Part shown: positions 9,785 to 19,159 of the stretch, in pieces
How positions within the stretch are numbered: the first letter of the stretch is position 1
Layout: every line of letters starts with the position of its first letter
Assembly: GCF_000419765.1 (NCBI RefSeq)
Contig: NZ_ATTQ01000006.1
Location: 62,001-126,000, forward strand
Source: Rhizobium mongolense USDA 1844
GTDB lineage: Bacteria; Pseudomonadota; Alphaproteobacteria; Rhizobiales; Rhizobiaceae
Reading direction: 5' to 3'
DNA length: 64,000 nucleotides
Notes under the pieces: model-generated
Told to the model about the DNA's origin: nothing
The model's input: the letters and a program-made list of their open reading frames with translations, nothing else
Database searches by the model: none
Program-made: the position numbers and the translations under genes

Positions 9785-9806
9785 GCCGCCGGAGGGATCC
9801 GGCGGC
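9785..9806 (-). other. GC-rich intercistronic hairpin after phnD
   Basis: The 8-bp perfect stem GCCGCCGG/CCGGCGGC with a 6-base loop lies between phnD and the first phnE. It is likely to protect the phnD message end or partly terminate it, raising binding protein over permeases. Confidence 0.5.
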
Positions 9807-9825
9807 CTTGCGAGAGGAAACGGCA

Positions 9826-10731
9826 TCAGCCGCCAATGGCTGCCTTGCGGACATCGATGATCGGCTTGTAGAAGTCTACGTTGACTTCGGTGTAGCCTTT
9901 GAAGTCGCCACCCTGAATGGCCGCGAAGCAGGCCGGATCGGACTTTGGCAGCCCGAGCATGAATGCCTTGAACTTGGTCTTCATGTCGTCGTTCAGCGAG
10001 GAACGGATGACGATCGGGCCATTCGGGATGAGCGGCGACCTCCAAAGCTCGACGAGGTCGTCCATGTTCAGGATGCCCTTGTCGACCATCTTGCGAAGGT
10101 TACCGGAGCTGTAGCCATCCTTGAACTCGCCCACGCCCGACGCCCAGGTGGTGCCCGCGTCGAAGTTGCCCTTTACGACTTCCAAGACGAGGTTCTCGTG
10201 GCCGCCGCCAAAGCCGGTGGAAGAGAAGTATTCCTTGACCGGAGCGCCAATGGATTCAGGCAGCGTAACGAGGGGAACGAGGTAGCCGGAAGTCGAGTCA
10301 GGATCGGCAAAGCCGAGCTTCTTGCCCTTCACGTCTTCTAGCTTCTTGATGCCGCTGTCTTTGCGGGCAACCATGACCGAGTAGTAGCCGGTTGCACCGT
10401 CGGTCTGCACGGTCGTCAGGATCGGTTCGACGGCCTTGGAATTGGCGAGATAAACCTTGGCATAGGCGGAGGCGCCAAGTTCTGCGTAGTCGAGCGTGCC
10501 GCCAAGCAGGCCCTGGACGACGCCGTCATAGTCGGCTGCCGGGAAGAAGGAGACCTTCTCGACGCCGATCGCAGCGGGAAGCTTTTCCGACAGGCACTGG
10601 AAATTGCGCAGGCGGTCAGCCTCGTTTTCGCCGCCGAGAATGCCGACGCGGAATTCCTTGAGGTCTTCGGCTGCGGCAGCGCCGGCAAGCGCTAGAAGCG
10701 CTGTCGCGGCAAAGAGTGCTTTCTTCAACAT
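9826..10731 (-). CDS. phnD: Phosphonate/phosphate ABC transporter periplasmic binding protein
   Basis: A 301-residue PhnD-family solute receptor with a signal peptide of about 21 residues (MLKKALFAATALLALAGAAA), so the mature protein is periplasmic. Family features include FRVGILGGENEADRLRNFQ, ELGASAYAKVY, GFADPDSTSGYL and STGFGGGHENLV. ATG 10731 follows AGGAGAG. It is the second gene of the phnCDE1E2 operon. In S. meliloti the related PhoD serves a transporter of phosphate and phosphonates; the same breadth here is inference. Confidence 0.92.
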   Translation of the reverse strand: MLKKALFAATALLALAGAAAAEDLKEFRVGILGGENEADRLRNFQCLSEKLPAAIGVEKVSFFPAADYDGVVQGLLGGTLDYAELGASAYAKVYLANSKAVEPILTTVQTDGATGYYSVMVARKDSGIKKLEDVKGKKLGFADPDSTSGYLVPLVTLPESIGAPVKEYFSSTGFGGGHENLVLEVVKGNFDAGTTWASGVGEFKDGYSSGNLRKMVDKGILNMDDLVELWRSPLIPNGPIVIRSSLNDDMKTKFKAFMLGLPKSDPACFAAIQGGDFKGYTEVNVDFYKPIIDVRKAAIGG

Positions 10732-10818
10732 GGTTCTCTCCTAATTGACCGGTTCCCCGGTGGTCTTGCTGTTACGAAGAAGTGTGCCTTGACGCGGGCG
10801 GTCGATCGCCGCCTTCTC

Positions 10819-11664
10819 TCAGAGGCCCGCCAGGGCAACCGGTTGCAGGCCGGCGGATGCTTGAGCGGTGGCTGGCGCGGGCATGTTGATCGAGGTCGAC
10901 GTCATCGTTTCGTCGATGCCGGCGCCATCCTTGTCGGTGCCGTAGATTTCCTTGACTGCAGCCGCTGTCAGCTCCGAAGGCTTGCCGTCGAAAACGACGC
11001 GGCCGGCAGCCATGCCGACGATGCGTTCGCAATAGTTGCGCGCCGTATCGAGCGTATGCAGGTTGGTGATGACGGTGATGCCCTCGCTCTCGTTGATGTC
11101 GCGCAGCGCATCCATGACGATCTTGGCGTTCAGCGGGTCGAGCGAGGCGATCGGCTCGTCGGCGAGCACCATCTTCGGGTTCTGCATCAGGGCGCGCGCG
11201 ATCGCCACGCGCTGCTGTTGGCCGCCGGAGAGCGTGCCGGCGGTCTGCAGCGCCGTCTGTTCGATGCCGAGGCGCTCCAGAGCCGCAATCGCATGAATGC
11301 GCTCGTCGCGGCTGAAGATGTTGAGGAGGCTCAGCATGGTTGGGCGGTGATTGAGGCGGCCGAGCATGACATTGGTCAGAACGTCGAGGCGAGGGACGAG
11401 ATTGAACTGCTGGAAGATCATCGCGCAATCGCGCTGCCAGTTGCGCAGGGCTTCCCCGCGTAGAGCGGAGACTTCGACGCCGTTGAATCGGATGGAGCCG
11501 GAAGTCGGCTCCTGCAGGCGGTTGATCATCCGAAGAAGCGTGGATTTGCCGGCGCCCGAGCGGCCGATGATGCCTACCATTTGACCCTGCGGTATTCTCA
11601 GGTTCGCCTGATCGACCGCCGTTTTGCCACCGAACCGCCGGGTCAAATCCGTTATTTCCAGCAT
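10819..11664 (-). CDS. phnC: Phosphonate/phosphate ABC transporter ATP-binding protein
   Basis: A 281-residue cytoplasmic ATPase that powers the PhnE permeases. Walker [10 protein letters not shown] is at residues 34-42, the LSGGQ signature at 145-149 and Walker B MVLADE at 165-170. Start ATG 11664 is chosen because GAGGGA lies about 8 bases before it, unlike the upstream ATG at 11682. The tail of about 35 residues rich in Ala, Thr and Pro is longer than usual. It is the first gene of the operon, about 60 bases from a Pho-box-like site and divergent from pstS. Confidence 0.92.
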   Translation of the reverse strand: MLEITDLTRRFGGKTAVDQANLRIPQGQMVGIIGRSGAGKSTLLRMINRLQEPTSGSIRFNGVEVSALRGEALRNWQRDCAMIFQQFNLVPRLDVLTNVMLGRLNHRPTMLSLLNIFSRDERIHAIAALERLGIEQTALQTAGTLSGGQQQRVAIARALMQNPKMVLADEPIASLDPLNAKIVMDALRDINESEGITVITNLHTLDTARNYCERIVGMAAGRVVFDGKPSELTAAAVKEIYGTDKDGAGIDETMTSTSINMPAPATAQASAGLQPVALAGL

Positions 11665-11721
11665 TCGCGCGTCCCTCGTCATTGCGTCTGAGGGGACATA
11701 TGCCGCGTTCTTAACGGTGTA

Positions 11722-11739
11722 ATGTCGGTTTTATGTCAC
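11722..11739 (+). promoter_or_regulatory. Pho-box-like direct repeat near phnC
   Basis: TGTCG (11723) and TGTCA (11734) are 11 bases apart across a T-rich spacer, the layout of a PhoB site. The repeats point toward pstS, yet the site lies only ~60 bases upstream of phnC. It probably brings the phn operon under PhoB, but the orientation makes this less certain than the pstS box. Confidence 0.5.
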
Positions 11740-11981
11740 TTTTATAATGTTTGCCGATTTCCCTTGGCTGCGCAACGGACAATGGATGTGTTGATTAGCT
11801 CTTTTCTGCCCGCACGCCAGAACCTGCTGGCTAATCTCGAAATCACCTGTGCAGGTGTCGGGAAGGCATTGACTCTGTTTGTCTAATTTGATTTTGGTCC
11901 GCTACCTAAAGATCGGCCCCTCTGGCGCAGCCGGCGCGCATCGCAGATGCCCTCTTTCCCGTATAATGAATTGATACAAAA

Positions 11982-12013
11982 CTGTCACGAAACTGTTACG
12001 TGGTGCCTATAGA
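11982..12013 (+). promoter_or_regulatory. Pho box and -10 element of the pstS promoter
   Basis: CTGTCAC (11982) and CTGTTAC (11993) are direct repeats spaced 11 bases, close to the Pho-box consensus. A TATAGA hexamer follows at 12008-12013, the spacing expected when the Pho box replaces the -35 element. This implies activation of pstSCAB-phoU-phoB by phosphorylated PhoB under phosphate starvation. Confidence 0.8.
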
Positions 12014-12062
12014 GGGGAGCCGACGCCGAAGCGTCATCGTTAAATTCTACGGGAGAGTATCC

Positions 12063-13097
12063 ATGAAGAAATATCTCGGAAGCTGCGCAGTCGCCGCTAT
12101 TTTGCTGGCAACCGCAGGCGTCGCATCGGCTCGCGACCAGATCCAGGTCGCCGGCTCGTCCACCGTGCTGCCCTATGCCAAGATCGTTGCAGAATCCTTC
12201 GGCGAAACGTTCTCGAACTTCAAGACGCCGGTCGTTGAATCCGGTGGCACGGGCGCTGGCCTCAAGGAATTCTGCAAGGGCGTCGGCGAAGACACGATCG
12301 ACATCGCGAACGCTTCGCGCGCGATCAACAAGAACGAACTGGAGGCCTGCAAGAAGGCCGGCGTAACGGACATCCAAGAAGTGAAGATCGGTTATGACGG
12401 CATCGTCTTTGCAACCGATGCTTCCAACCCGGACATCGCCTACGTTCCTGCAGACATCTACAAGGCGCTCGCCGCTCAGGTTGTCGTCGACGGCAAGCTC
12501 GTCGCCAACCCCTACAAGAAGTGGTCTGAAGTAAACCCGAAGCTCCCCGACGTTGAAATTGCTGCCTACATCCCGGGCGAAAAGCATGGCACGCGCGAAG
12601 TCTTCGAACAGAACGTTCTCGCTGCTGGCTGCAAGGCTTCCGGTGCCCTTGAGGTCATCTCGAAGGAAATCACCGAGAAGGCTGCCCAGACGAAGGCCTG
12701 CGTCGCAGTCCGCAAGGACGGCCTGGCTGTCGACATCGACGGCGACTATCCGGAAACGCTGGCACGCATCGCTGCCAACAAGACCGGGGTCGGCATATTC
12801 GGCCTTTCCTTCTATGAAAACAATGCCGACAAGCTGAAGGTCGCAACCGTCGACGGTATCGTTCCGTCGACTGAAACCATCTCCAACGGCACCTATCCGG
12901 TCTCGCGTCCGCTGTTCTTCTACGTCAAGAAGGCACATCTCGGCGCCGTTCCGGGCCTGAAGGAATACGTCAACTTCTTCGTGTCCGACCAGATGATCGG
13001 CCCCGACGGTCCGCTCGTCGAATATGGCCTCGTTGCAGCTCCGGATGCTGAGCGCGAAGAGATCCGCAAGAACGTCGAAGCTGAAAAGACCATGTAA
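12063..13097 (+). CDS. pstS: High-affinity phosphate-binding protein PstS
   Basis: A 344-residue periplasmic phosphate receptor of the Pst ABC transporter. The signal peptide spans about residues 1-23, ending at VASA-RDQ. The phosphate-binding loops AGSSTVLPYA and ESGGTGAGLKEF are clear, as is the GEKHGTREVFEQ segment. ATG 12063 has GGGAGAG upstream; a GTG at 12000 would add a non-signal extension and overlap the promoter. First gene of the pst operon, with a hairpin before pstC. Confidence 0.95.
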   Translation: MKKYLGSCAVAAILLATAGVASARDQIQVAGSSTVLPYAKIVAESFGETFSNFKTPVVESGGTGAGLKEFCKGVGEDTIDIANASRAINKNELEACKKAGVTDIQEVKIGYDGIVFATDASNPDIAYVPADIYKALAAQVVVDGKLVANPYKKWSEVNPKLPDVEIAAYIPGEKHGTREVFEQNVLAAGCKASGALEVISKEITEKAAQTKACVAVRKDGLAVDIDGDYPETLARIAANKTGVGIFGLSFYENNADKLKVATVDGIVPSTETISNGTYPVSRPLFFYVKKAHLGAVPGLKEYVNFFVSDQMIGPDGPLVEYGLVAAPDAEREEIRKNVEAEKTM

Positions 13098-13103
13098 TGA
13101 TCG

Positions 13104-13135
13104 TGCCGGCGCGGTGCCAGGGGCCCGCGCCGGCA
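13104..13135 (+). other. Intercistronic hairpin between pstS and pstC
   Basis: An 11-bp perfect stem (TGCCGGCGCGG with CCGCGCCGGCA) lies just after pstS and is followed by a weakly T-rich stretch. It probably stabilises or partly terminates the message, giving more PstS than membrane subunits. Confidence 0.6.
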
Positions 13136-13243
13136 TCTTCTACCCTTGCCCATTGGCGCAGGGTTTTAAGTTTCCGTGACCGGGAAGCCGTGCAGGACGT
13201 TCCCGCTCTTGCTTTTGGGGTCGTGAGCCTGGGGACGTAACGA

Positions 13244-14725
13244 ATGAGCACATCCATCATACTCTTGTGTCTCGTGGTGCTTGGCGCGCTGGCCTATGTG
13301 GTCGCACGCAGCCGTGCCATGGCGCTTGCCGGCGGCAAGCCGTCCGCGCTGCATTCGCGGCCGGGCTACTACGGCGCCTATGCCGCCATCTGGTCTACTC
13401 TCCCCGCCCTTCTCGTTCTCTGCATCTGGCTCGCATCGAGCCCGGGGATCGTCGAATCCGCTGTCCGCGGCGCTTTCCCGGACGACGTGAAGGTAAAGCC
13501 TGCTGCAGAACAGGATCTGAGCTACAGCATGGTGGCGACCATCGCGCGCGGCATGAATCTGCTGACGTCGGAAGAAATCAGCGCAGTCGGCTCCGATGCT
13601 GCAGCCATTCAGGCAAAGCTCAGCGAGAAGGGTGTCCCGCTCGCCGGTGAGCCGCAGCCTTTCATGATCGAAGCAGCAAAGGCGCTGAATGCCAAAGCCG
13701 CAGGCAGCCGCATGATCATGACCGCGGTCGTCCTCGTGATGGCCATCGGCGGTGCGCTTTACGCGCTTCGTGGCATCGCGCCGCGCTTTCGGGCTCGCAA
13801 CCGGGTCGAACGTGTCATGCTATGGGGCCTTCTCGTGGCATCGTCCATTGCGATCCTGACCACCGTCGGCATCGTCCTTTCGATGTTGTCCGAAGCCATC
13901 CGCTTCTTCGCAGCCGTCCCTGCAACCGATTTCTTCTTCGGCACGGTCTGGGATCCGCGCTTTGCCGGGGCAGGCAGCTCGTCCTTCGGCCAGTTCGGTC
14001 TTATCCCGCTGCTGCTCGGCACGCTTTATATCGGCTTTGTCGCCATGCTGGTTGCAGTTCCGGTCGGTCTTTTCGCCGCGATCTATATGGCTGAGTATGC
14101 CTCCCCACGGGTCCGTTCGCTCGCCAAACCTCTTCTTGAAGTTCTGGCTGGTATCCCCACTATCGTTTATGGCTTCTTCGCCCTTGTTACTGTCGGCCCG
14201 TTCCTGCGCGACCTGTCTGCGCAAGTGAACGGCCTCCTCACTGGCAGTTATGCCAATTTCATTCAGGCGCAGAGCGTTCTGACGGCCGGCATCGTCATGG
14301 GCATTATGCTGATCCCCTACGTTTCCTCGCTGTCGGACGACATCATCACTGCCGTGCCGCGCGCGCTGCGTGATGGTTCGCTTGGGCTCGGTGCCACGCG
14401 TTCGGAAACCATCAAGAAGGTCGTGCTTCCGGCAGCTCTTCCAGGCATTGTCGGCGCACTCCTCATGACGGCATCGCGTGCGATCGGTGAAACCATGATC
14501 GTCGTGCTCGCAGCCGGTGTCGCTGCGCGCATGCAGATCAATCCGTTCGAGCCGATGACCACGGTGACCGTCAAGATCGTCAACCAGCTGACAGGCGATC
14601 TTGAATTCACTTCGCCGCAGACCCTGGTCGCCTTTGCGCTCGGCATCACCCTCTTCTGCATTACGCTTTGTCTTAATATCTACGCGCTCTACATCGTGCG
14701 CAAATACCGGGAGCAGTACGAATGA
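13244..14725 (+). CDS. pstC: Phosphate ABC transporter permease PstC
   Basis: A 493-residue inner-membrane permease of the Pst phosphate importer. The first ~200 residues include an N-terminal helix, a helix near 45-65, a periplasmic loop and another helix, which makes the protein longer than the enterobacterial ~320. The BPD domain follows, with FVAMLVAVPVGLFAAIYMAEY, the LAGIPTIVYGFFAL stretch and the coupling loop DGSLGLGATRSETIKKVVLPA. It overlaps pstA by four bases (ATGA), indicating translational coupling. Confidence 0.94.
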   Translation: MSTSIILLCLVVLGALAYVVARSRAMALAGGKPSALHSRPGYYGAYAAIWSTLPALLVLCIWLASSPGIVESAVRGAFPDDVKVKPAAEQDLSYSMVATIARGMNLLTSEEISAVGSDAAAIQAKLSEKGVPLAGEPQPFMIEAAKALNAKAAGSRMIMTAVVLVMAIGGALYALRGIAPRFRARNRVERVMLWGLLVASSIAILTTVGIVLSMLSEAIRFFAAVPATDFFFGTVWDPRFAGAGSSSFGQFGLIPLLLGTLYIGFVAMLVAVPVGLFAAIYMAEYASPRVRSLAKPLLEVLAGIPTIVYGFFALVTVGPFLRDLSAQVNGLLTGSYANFIQAQSVLTAGIVMGIMLIPYVSSLSDDIITAVPRALRDGSLGLGATRSETIKKVVLPAALPGIVGALLMTASRAIGETMIVVLAAGVAARMQINPFEPMTTVTVKIVNQLTGDLEFTSPQTLVAFALGITLFCITLCLNIYALYIVRKYREQYE

Positions 14726-16041
14726 CGAATATTGTTTCCCCCATTGCAGGTACCATGTCCAAGGAGCCTGAGCGCCGCGATATCGGCATCAAGCGCCGCT
14801 ATGCCGCGGAGCGTCGTTTCAGAGCATATGGCATTGCCGCCATCTCCTTTGGCCTGATTTTCCTGGCGTTCCTGCTGTCGACGGTTATCCGCAACGGCTA
14901 CACTGCCTTCCAGCAGACGGCGATCGCGCTTCCGGTCGAATTTACCGAGAAGACCATCGACCCGGACAACAAGCGGGCCACCGATCCATCGGTGCTGATT
15001 GCTGCCAATTACGGCGCGTTGCTGCGTGATGCGCTTGTCAAGCAATTGAACATCAACGCCTCAAGCCGTCCGGATGTCCGCGAAGCATCGGCCATGCTCT
15101 CCAAGAGTGCTCCGATCCAGTTGCGTGATATGGTCGTCGCTGATCCGTCGATCATCGGCAAGACTGTCAATGTCACCGTTCTGGCCGACGCCAATGTCGA
15201 TAGCGCCAACAAAGGTCAGATCGACCTTACTGTCGACGAGAAGAACCGCAAAGTGAACGACAAGCAGGTCGGCTGGATGAACGAACTGAAGGCGAACGGC
15301 GCACTGTTCAAGGAGTTCAATACCGGCCTTTTCGTCAACGGCAATTCCAGCCGTCCCGAAGCCGCCGGTCTCGGCGTCGCCCTTGTCGGCTCGCTATACC
15401 TGATGTTGATCGTTCTCGTGTTGTCGCTGCCGATCGGCGTTGCCGCCTCGATCTACCTCGAGGAATTCGCGATGAAGAACAAGGTGACGGACCTGATCGA
15501 GGTGAACATCAACAACCTCGCGGCTGTTCCGTCGATCGTTTATGGTCTGCTCGGCCTTTCCGTTTTCATCAACTTTGCCGGCCTGCCGCGTTCGGCCTCG
15601 CTGGTCGGCGGCTTGGTGCTGACGCTTATGACGCTGCCGACGATCATCATCGCCACCCGTGCAGCGCTGCGCGCGGTCCCGCCGTCGATCCGCGCGGCGG
15701 CGCTTGGCCTCGGCGCCTCGAAGATGCAGATGGTGTTCCACCACGTCCTGCCGTTGGCGATGCCCGGCATCCTGACCGGCACGATCATCGGCCTGGCGCA
15801 TGCGCTCGGGGAAACTGCACCGCTTCTTCTGATCGGCATGGTCGCTTTCGTGGCCAGCGCACCGGCCACGCCGCTTGATCCGTCGACAGCGCTTCCGGTG
15901 CAGGTCTACATGTGGGCCAACGAAGCCGAACGCGCTTTCGTCGAACGTACATCTGGCGCCATCATCGTCCTGCTCCTGTTCCTGATCGTCATGAACATCG
16001 GGGCTATCCTCTTGCGCCGGCGCTTTGAGCGTCGCTGGTAA
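14722..16041 (+). CDS. pstA: Phosphate ABC transporter permease PstA
   Basis: A 439-residue partner of PstC in the inner membrane. An N-terminal helix near residues 37-57 is followed by a large periplasmic domain of about 150 residues and then the BPD permease domain: SLPIGVAASIYLEEF, AVPSIVYGLLGL, RAAALGLGASKMQMVFHHVLP and the GLAHALGETAPLLLIG segment. The extended front half matches that of pstC here and appears typical of alphaproteobacterial Pst systems. It begins inside the pstC stop codon. Confidence 0.94.
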   Translation: MTNIVSPIAGTMSKEPERRDIGIKRRYAAERRFRAYGIAAISFGLIFLAFLLSTVIRNGYTAFQQTAIALPVEFTEKTIDPDNKRATDPSVLIAANYGALLRDALVKQLNINASSRPDVREASAMLSKSAPIQLRDMVVADPSIIGKTVNVTVLADANVDSANKGQIDLTVDEKNRKVNDKQVGWMNELKANGALFKEFNTGLFVNGNSSRPEAAGLGVALVGSLYLMLIVLVLSLPIGVAASIYLEEFAMKNKVTDLIEVNINNLAAVPSIVYGLLGLSVFINFAGLPRSASLVGGLVLTLMTLPTIIIATRAALRAVPPSIRAAALGLGASKMQMVFHHVLPLAMPGILTGTIIGLAHALGETAPLLLIGMVAFVASAPATPLDPSTALPVQVYMWANEAERAFVERTSGAIIVLLLFLIVMNIGAILLRRRFERRW

Positions 16042-16056
16042 ACGGAGTACGTTATT

Positions 16057-16872
16057 ATGAACATGTTGACCGAAGCAGCAGTTGAGAAGGCTCTGGACCA
16101 AAAGATGAATACGATCCCGTTCAAGATGATCGGCCAGGACGTCTCGGTTTATTATGGCGAGAAGCGCGCGCTTTTCGACGTGAAGCTGAACATCCGCGAA
16201 AACACTGTGACCGCGCTCATCGGCCCTTCCGGCTGCGGCAAGTCCACGTTCCTGCGAAGCCTGAACCGCATGAACGATACGATCGACAACTGCCGCGTGA
16301 CCGGCAAGATTACCCTCGATGGTGAGGACATCTACGATCCGGATATCGACGTCGTAGAACTCCGCGCCCGTGTCGGCATGGTCTTCCAGAAGCCGAACCC
16401 GTTCCCGAAGTCGATCTACGAGAATGTTTGCTACGGACCGCGTATCCATGGTCTGGCGAAGTCGAAGGCCGATATGGACCAGATCGTCGAGCATTCGCTG
16501 CAGCGCGCGGGTCTTTGGAACGAAGTCAAGGATCGCCTGCAAGAATCCGGCACCGGTCTGTCGGGCGGCCAGCAGCAGCGCTTGTGCATCGCACGCGCCG
16601 TCGCCGTCAGCCCGGAAGTCATCCTGATGGACGAACCGTGCTCGGCGCTCGATCCGATCGCGACCGCCAAGGTCGAGGAGTTGATCCATGAGCTGCGCGA
16701 GAACTTCACCATCGTCATCGTGACGCACTCGATGCAGCAGGCGGCCCGCGTTTCGCAGCGCACCGCCATGTTCCACCTCGGCAATCTCGTCGAGGAGAAT
16801 GACACCGACAAGATGTTCACCAATCCGGACGACCCGCGCACTCAGGATTACATCATGGGCCGCTTCGGCTGA
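16057..16872 (+). CDS. pstB: Phosphate ABC transporter ATP-binding protein PstB
   Basis: A 271-residue cytoplasmic ATPase driving phosphate import. Walker [10 protein letters not shown] is near residues 56-64. The family segments [20 protein letters not shown] and [15 protein letters not shown], the signature [14 protein letters not shown] and Walker [14 protein letters not shown] are all present. A CGGAG site precedes ATG 16057, 15 bases after pstA. Fourth gene of the operon. Confidence 0.96.
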   Translation: MNMLTEAAVEKALDQKMNTIPFKMIGQDVSVYYGEKRALFDVKLNIRENTVTALIGPSGCGKSTFLRSLNRMNDTIDNCRVTGKITLDGEDIYDPDIDVVELRARVGMVFQKPNPFPKSIYENVCYGPRIHGLAKSKADMDQIVEHSLQRAGLWNEVKDRLQESGTGLSGGQQQRLCIARAVAVSPEVILMDEPCSALDPIATAKVEELIHELRENFTIVIVTHSMQQAARVSQRTAMFHLGNLVEENDTDKMFTNPDDPRTQDYIMGRFG

Positions 16873-16906
16873 TCTGCGGCGTTCAGGCTATTCAAGGACA
16901 ATCCCA

Positions 16907-17620
16907 ATGGCATCGACCCATATCTTTTCTGCCTATGACGACGATCTGAAGTTCCTGTCCCGCCGTATCTCGGAAATGGGCGGGCTTGCCGAGCAGATGG
17001 TGTCGGACGCCGTCCGCGCGCTTGTCAACGGCGATACCGCTCTTGCCCAGAAGGTCATCTCGGACGATGTGATCCTCGATCACGCGGAGCGCGAGATCGG
17101 CGACAAGGCGGTCGTAACCATCGCCCGCCGCCAGCCGATGGCCTCCGACCTTCGCGAGATCATGGGTTCGATCCGCATCGCGGCCGATCTCGAGCGCGTC
17201 GGCGACCTCGGCAAGAACACCGCCAAGCGTGTCATCGCCGTGCAGAGCACCGGCGTTCCGCGCAAGCTCGCCCGCGGTCTTGAGCATCTTTCCGAACTGG
17301 CGCTGGTCCAGCTCAAGGAAGTGCTCGACGTCTATACGACCCGCGCGGCCGACAAAGCGAAGTCGATCCGCGAGCGCGACGAGGAAATCGACGCGATGTA
17401 CACCTCGCTGTTCCGCGAGCTGTTGACCTACATGATGGAAGATCCACGCAACATCACCAGTTGCACGCATCTTCTCTTCTGTGCGAAGAACATCGAGCGC
17501 ATCGGCGATCACGCCACCAACATTGCCGAAACGATTTATTACATGGCGACCGGCGCACAGCCGGAAGGCGAACGTCCGAAGGACGACACTGCCAACACCG
17601 TCGGCGCGGTCACGGAATGA
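16907..17620 (+). CDS. phoU: Phosphate signalling protein PhoU
   Basis: A 237-residue, all-helical protein made of two PhoU repeats. It links PstB transport state to the PhoR/PhoB signalling pair and restrains Pho-regulon expression when phosphate is plentiful. The metal-binding-type repeats DLERVGDLGKNTAKR and NIERIGDHATNIAE are both intact. ATG 16907 follows AAGGACA and gives a normal family length, whereas the longer upstream frame runs into pstB. It lies between pstB and phoB. Confidence 0.95.
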   Translation: MASTHIFSAYDDDLKFLSRRISEMGGLAEQMVSDAVRALVNGDTALAQKVISDDVILDHAEREIGDKAVVTIARRQPMASDLREIMGSIRIAADLERVGDLGKNTAKRVIAVQSTGVPRKLARGLEHLSELALVQLKEVLDVYTTRAADKAKSIRERDEEIDAMYTSLFRELLTYMMEDPRNITSCTHLLFCAKNIERIGDHATNIAETIYYMATGAQPEGERPKDDTANTVGAVTE

Positions 17621-17654
17621 CAATTCCGAACCGGCCCTCAGGAGACAGAACCGA

Positions 17655-18338
17655 ATGATCCCGAGAGTTGCAGTCGTTGAAGACGAAGAAGCACTGAGCG
17701 TGCTCCTTCGCTATAACCTTGAGGCCGAAGGTTTCGAGGTCGACACCATCCTGCGCGGCGACGAGGCCGAAATCAGGCTTCAGGAGCGAACGCCGGATAT
17801 TCTGATCCTCGATTGGATGCTGCCGGGCGTGTCGGGCATAGAGCTTTGCCGCCGCCTGCGCATGCGTCCGGAAACAGAGCGCCTGCCGATCATCATGCTG
17901 ACGGCGCGCGGCGAGGAAAGCGAGCGTGTGCGCGGCCTTTCCACCGGCGCCGACGACTACGTGGTCAAGCCGTTCTCTACGCCCGAGCTCGTTGCCCGCG
18001 TCAAGGCGATGCTGCGCCGCGCCAAGCCCGAGGTGCTCTCTACGGTGCTGAAATGCGGCGATATCGAACTCGACCGCGAAACGCATCGTGTTCACCGCAA
18101 GAGCCGCGAAGTCCGTCTCGGCCCGACCGAATTCCGTCTCCTGGAATTCCTGATGTCGTCGCCCGGCCGTGTCTTCTCGCGTTCGCAGCTTCTGGACGGT
18201 GTCTGGGGCCACGACATTTATGTCGACGAGCGCACCGTGGACGTCCATGTCGGCCGCCTGCGCAAGGCGCTGAACTTCTCCAACATGCAGGACGTCATCC
18301 GCACCGTCCGCGGCGCAGGATATTCGATGGAAGCATAG
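17655..18338 (+). CDS. phoB: Phosphate regulon response regulator PhoB
   Basis: A 227-residue OmpR/PhoB-type regulator. The receiver has its acidic pocket (VVEDEEA), phospho-acceptor Asp53 (ILILDWMLPG), switch Thr (MLTARG) and Lys (VVKPFS). The winged-helix domain LGPTEFRLLEFLMSSPGRVF ... VDERTVDVHVGRLRKAL binds Pho boxes. ATG 17655 follows CAGGAG. It closes the pst operon and would activate it and phn. PhoR, its usual sensor kinase, is not in this window. Confidence 0.95.
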   Translation: MIPRVAVVEDEEALSVLLRYNLEAEGFEVDTILRGDEAEIRLQERTPDILILDWMLPGVSGIELCRRLRMRPETERLPIIMLTARGEESERVRGLSTGADDYVVKPFSTPELVARVKAMLRRAKPEVLSTVLKCGDIELDRETHRVHRKSREVRLGPTEFRLLEFLMSSPGRVFSRSQLLDGVWGHDIYVDERTVDVHVGRLRKALNFSNMQDVIRTVRGAGYSMEA

Positions 18339-18355
18339 CAGGGAGGCCGGAGAAG

Positions 18356-19042
18356 ATGTCGGTGCGGATACTTGTTGTCGAGCAGGACGAAGATCTGCTC
18401 ACGACACTGAAGCATGCTCTGGAGACAGAAGGATATTCGGTGAACTGTCTTCACCCGCATGCGTCGCTGGTCGAGCTCGTGGCGTTACGGCTGCCTGATG
18501 CGGTGATATTCGGTGCAACGGCTCCTGGCTCGATGGCAATCTCGACATGCCGCCAGTTCCGGACGACTGAAGCGACCGCCCGCCTTCCGATCGTGGTGCT
18601 TCTGGACTCGGTCCTCGAGCAGGACCGGTTGGCCGTCCTCTCCGCCGGAGCCGACGACTGCCTCGTAAAGGCAGTCTCCCCCGTGGAACTCCTCATCCGC
18701 TTGCGGAACCTCCTGCGGCGTCTCAATCCAGCGCTGCTGGAGAGCACGCTGAAGGTCGGGGATCTGACGCTCGATAAGAACGCCCGCCGGGTTCACAGGC
18801 AGAAGAAGGAGGTCAAGCTCGGCCCCACCGAGTTCAGGCTGCTCGAGTTTCTGATGAAGTCCCCAGGTCGCGTCCACTCCCGATCGGAATTGAGGGCATC
18901 GCTGTGGGGTAACGATGCCAGTGTCGATGAGCGCGCTGTCGACGTACACATCGGGCGTCTCCGGAAGGGTATCAGTTTCGGCAAGGCCGATAAGGTGATC
19001 CGGACGGTGCGTGGCGCCGGCTACGCACTCGGCGACTTCTGA
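18356..19042 (+). CDS. PhoB-like regulator with a degenerate receiver
   Basis: A 228-residue paralogue of PhoB starting 17 bases after it, behind GGAG. The winged-helix domain is very close to PhoB (LGPTEFRLLEFLMKSPGRVH, then VDERAVDVHIGRLRKGI), so it may bind Pho boxes or similar sites. The receiver keeps the early acidic residues (VEQDED) and the Lys (CLVKA). However, the phospho-acceptor Asp53 is Gly (VIFGATAPG), the switch Thr is Leu and the Pro after Lys is Ala. It probably cannot be phosphorylated in the normal way. It may compete with, or form mixed dimers with, PhoB. Confidence 0.88.
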   Translation: MSVRILVVEQDEDLLTTLKHALETEGYSVNCLHPHASLVELVALRLPDAVIFGATAPGSMAISTCRQFRTTEATARLPIVVLLDSVLEQDRLAVLSAGADDCLVKAVSPVELLIRLRNLLRRLNPALLESTLKVGDLTLDKNARRVHRQKKEVKLGPTEFRLLEFLMKSPGRVHSRSELRASLWGNDASVDERAVDVHIGRLRKGISFGKADKVIRTVRGAGYALGDF

Positions 19043-19159
19043 TCTGGATCAGGTTCGGATCCTATCCCATCGCTGTGCGCAAAGATTGAGACGCGCGGTA
19101 CTGTTTTCTCGCAATGCGTGTGTCACGTCGATTTCACGCGACTGTTTATATTAGGGCGT

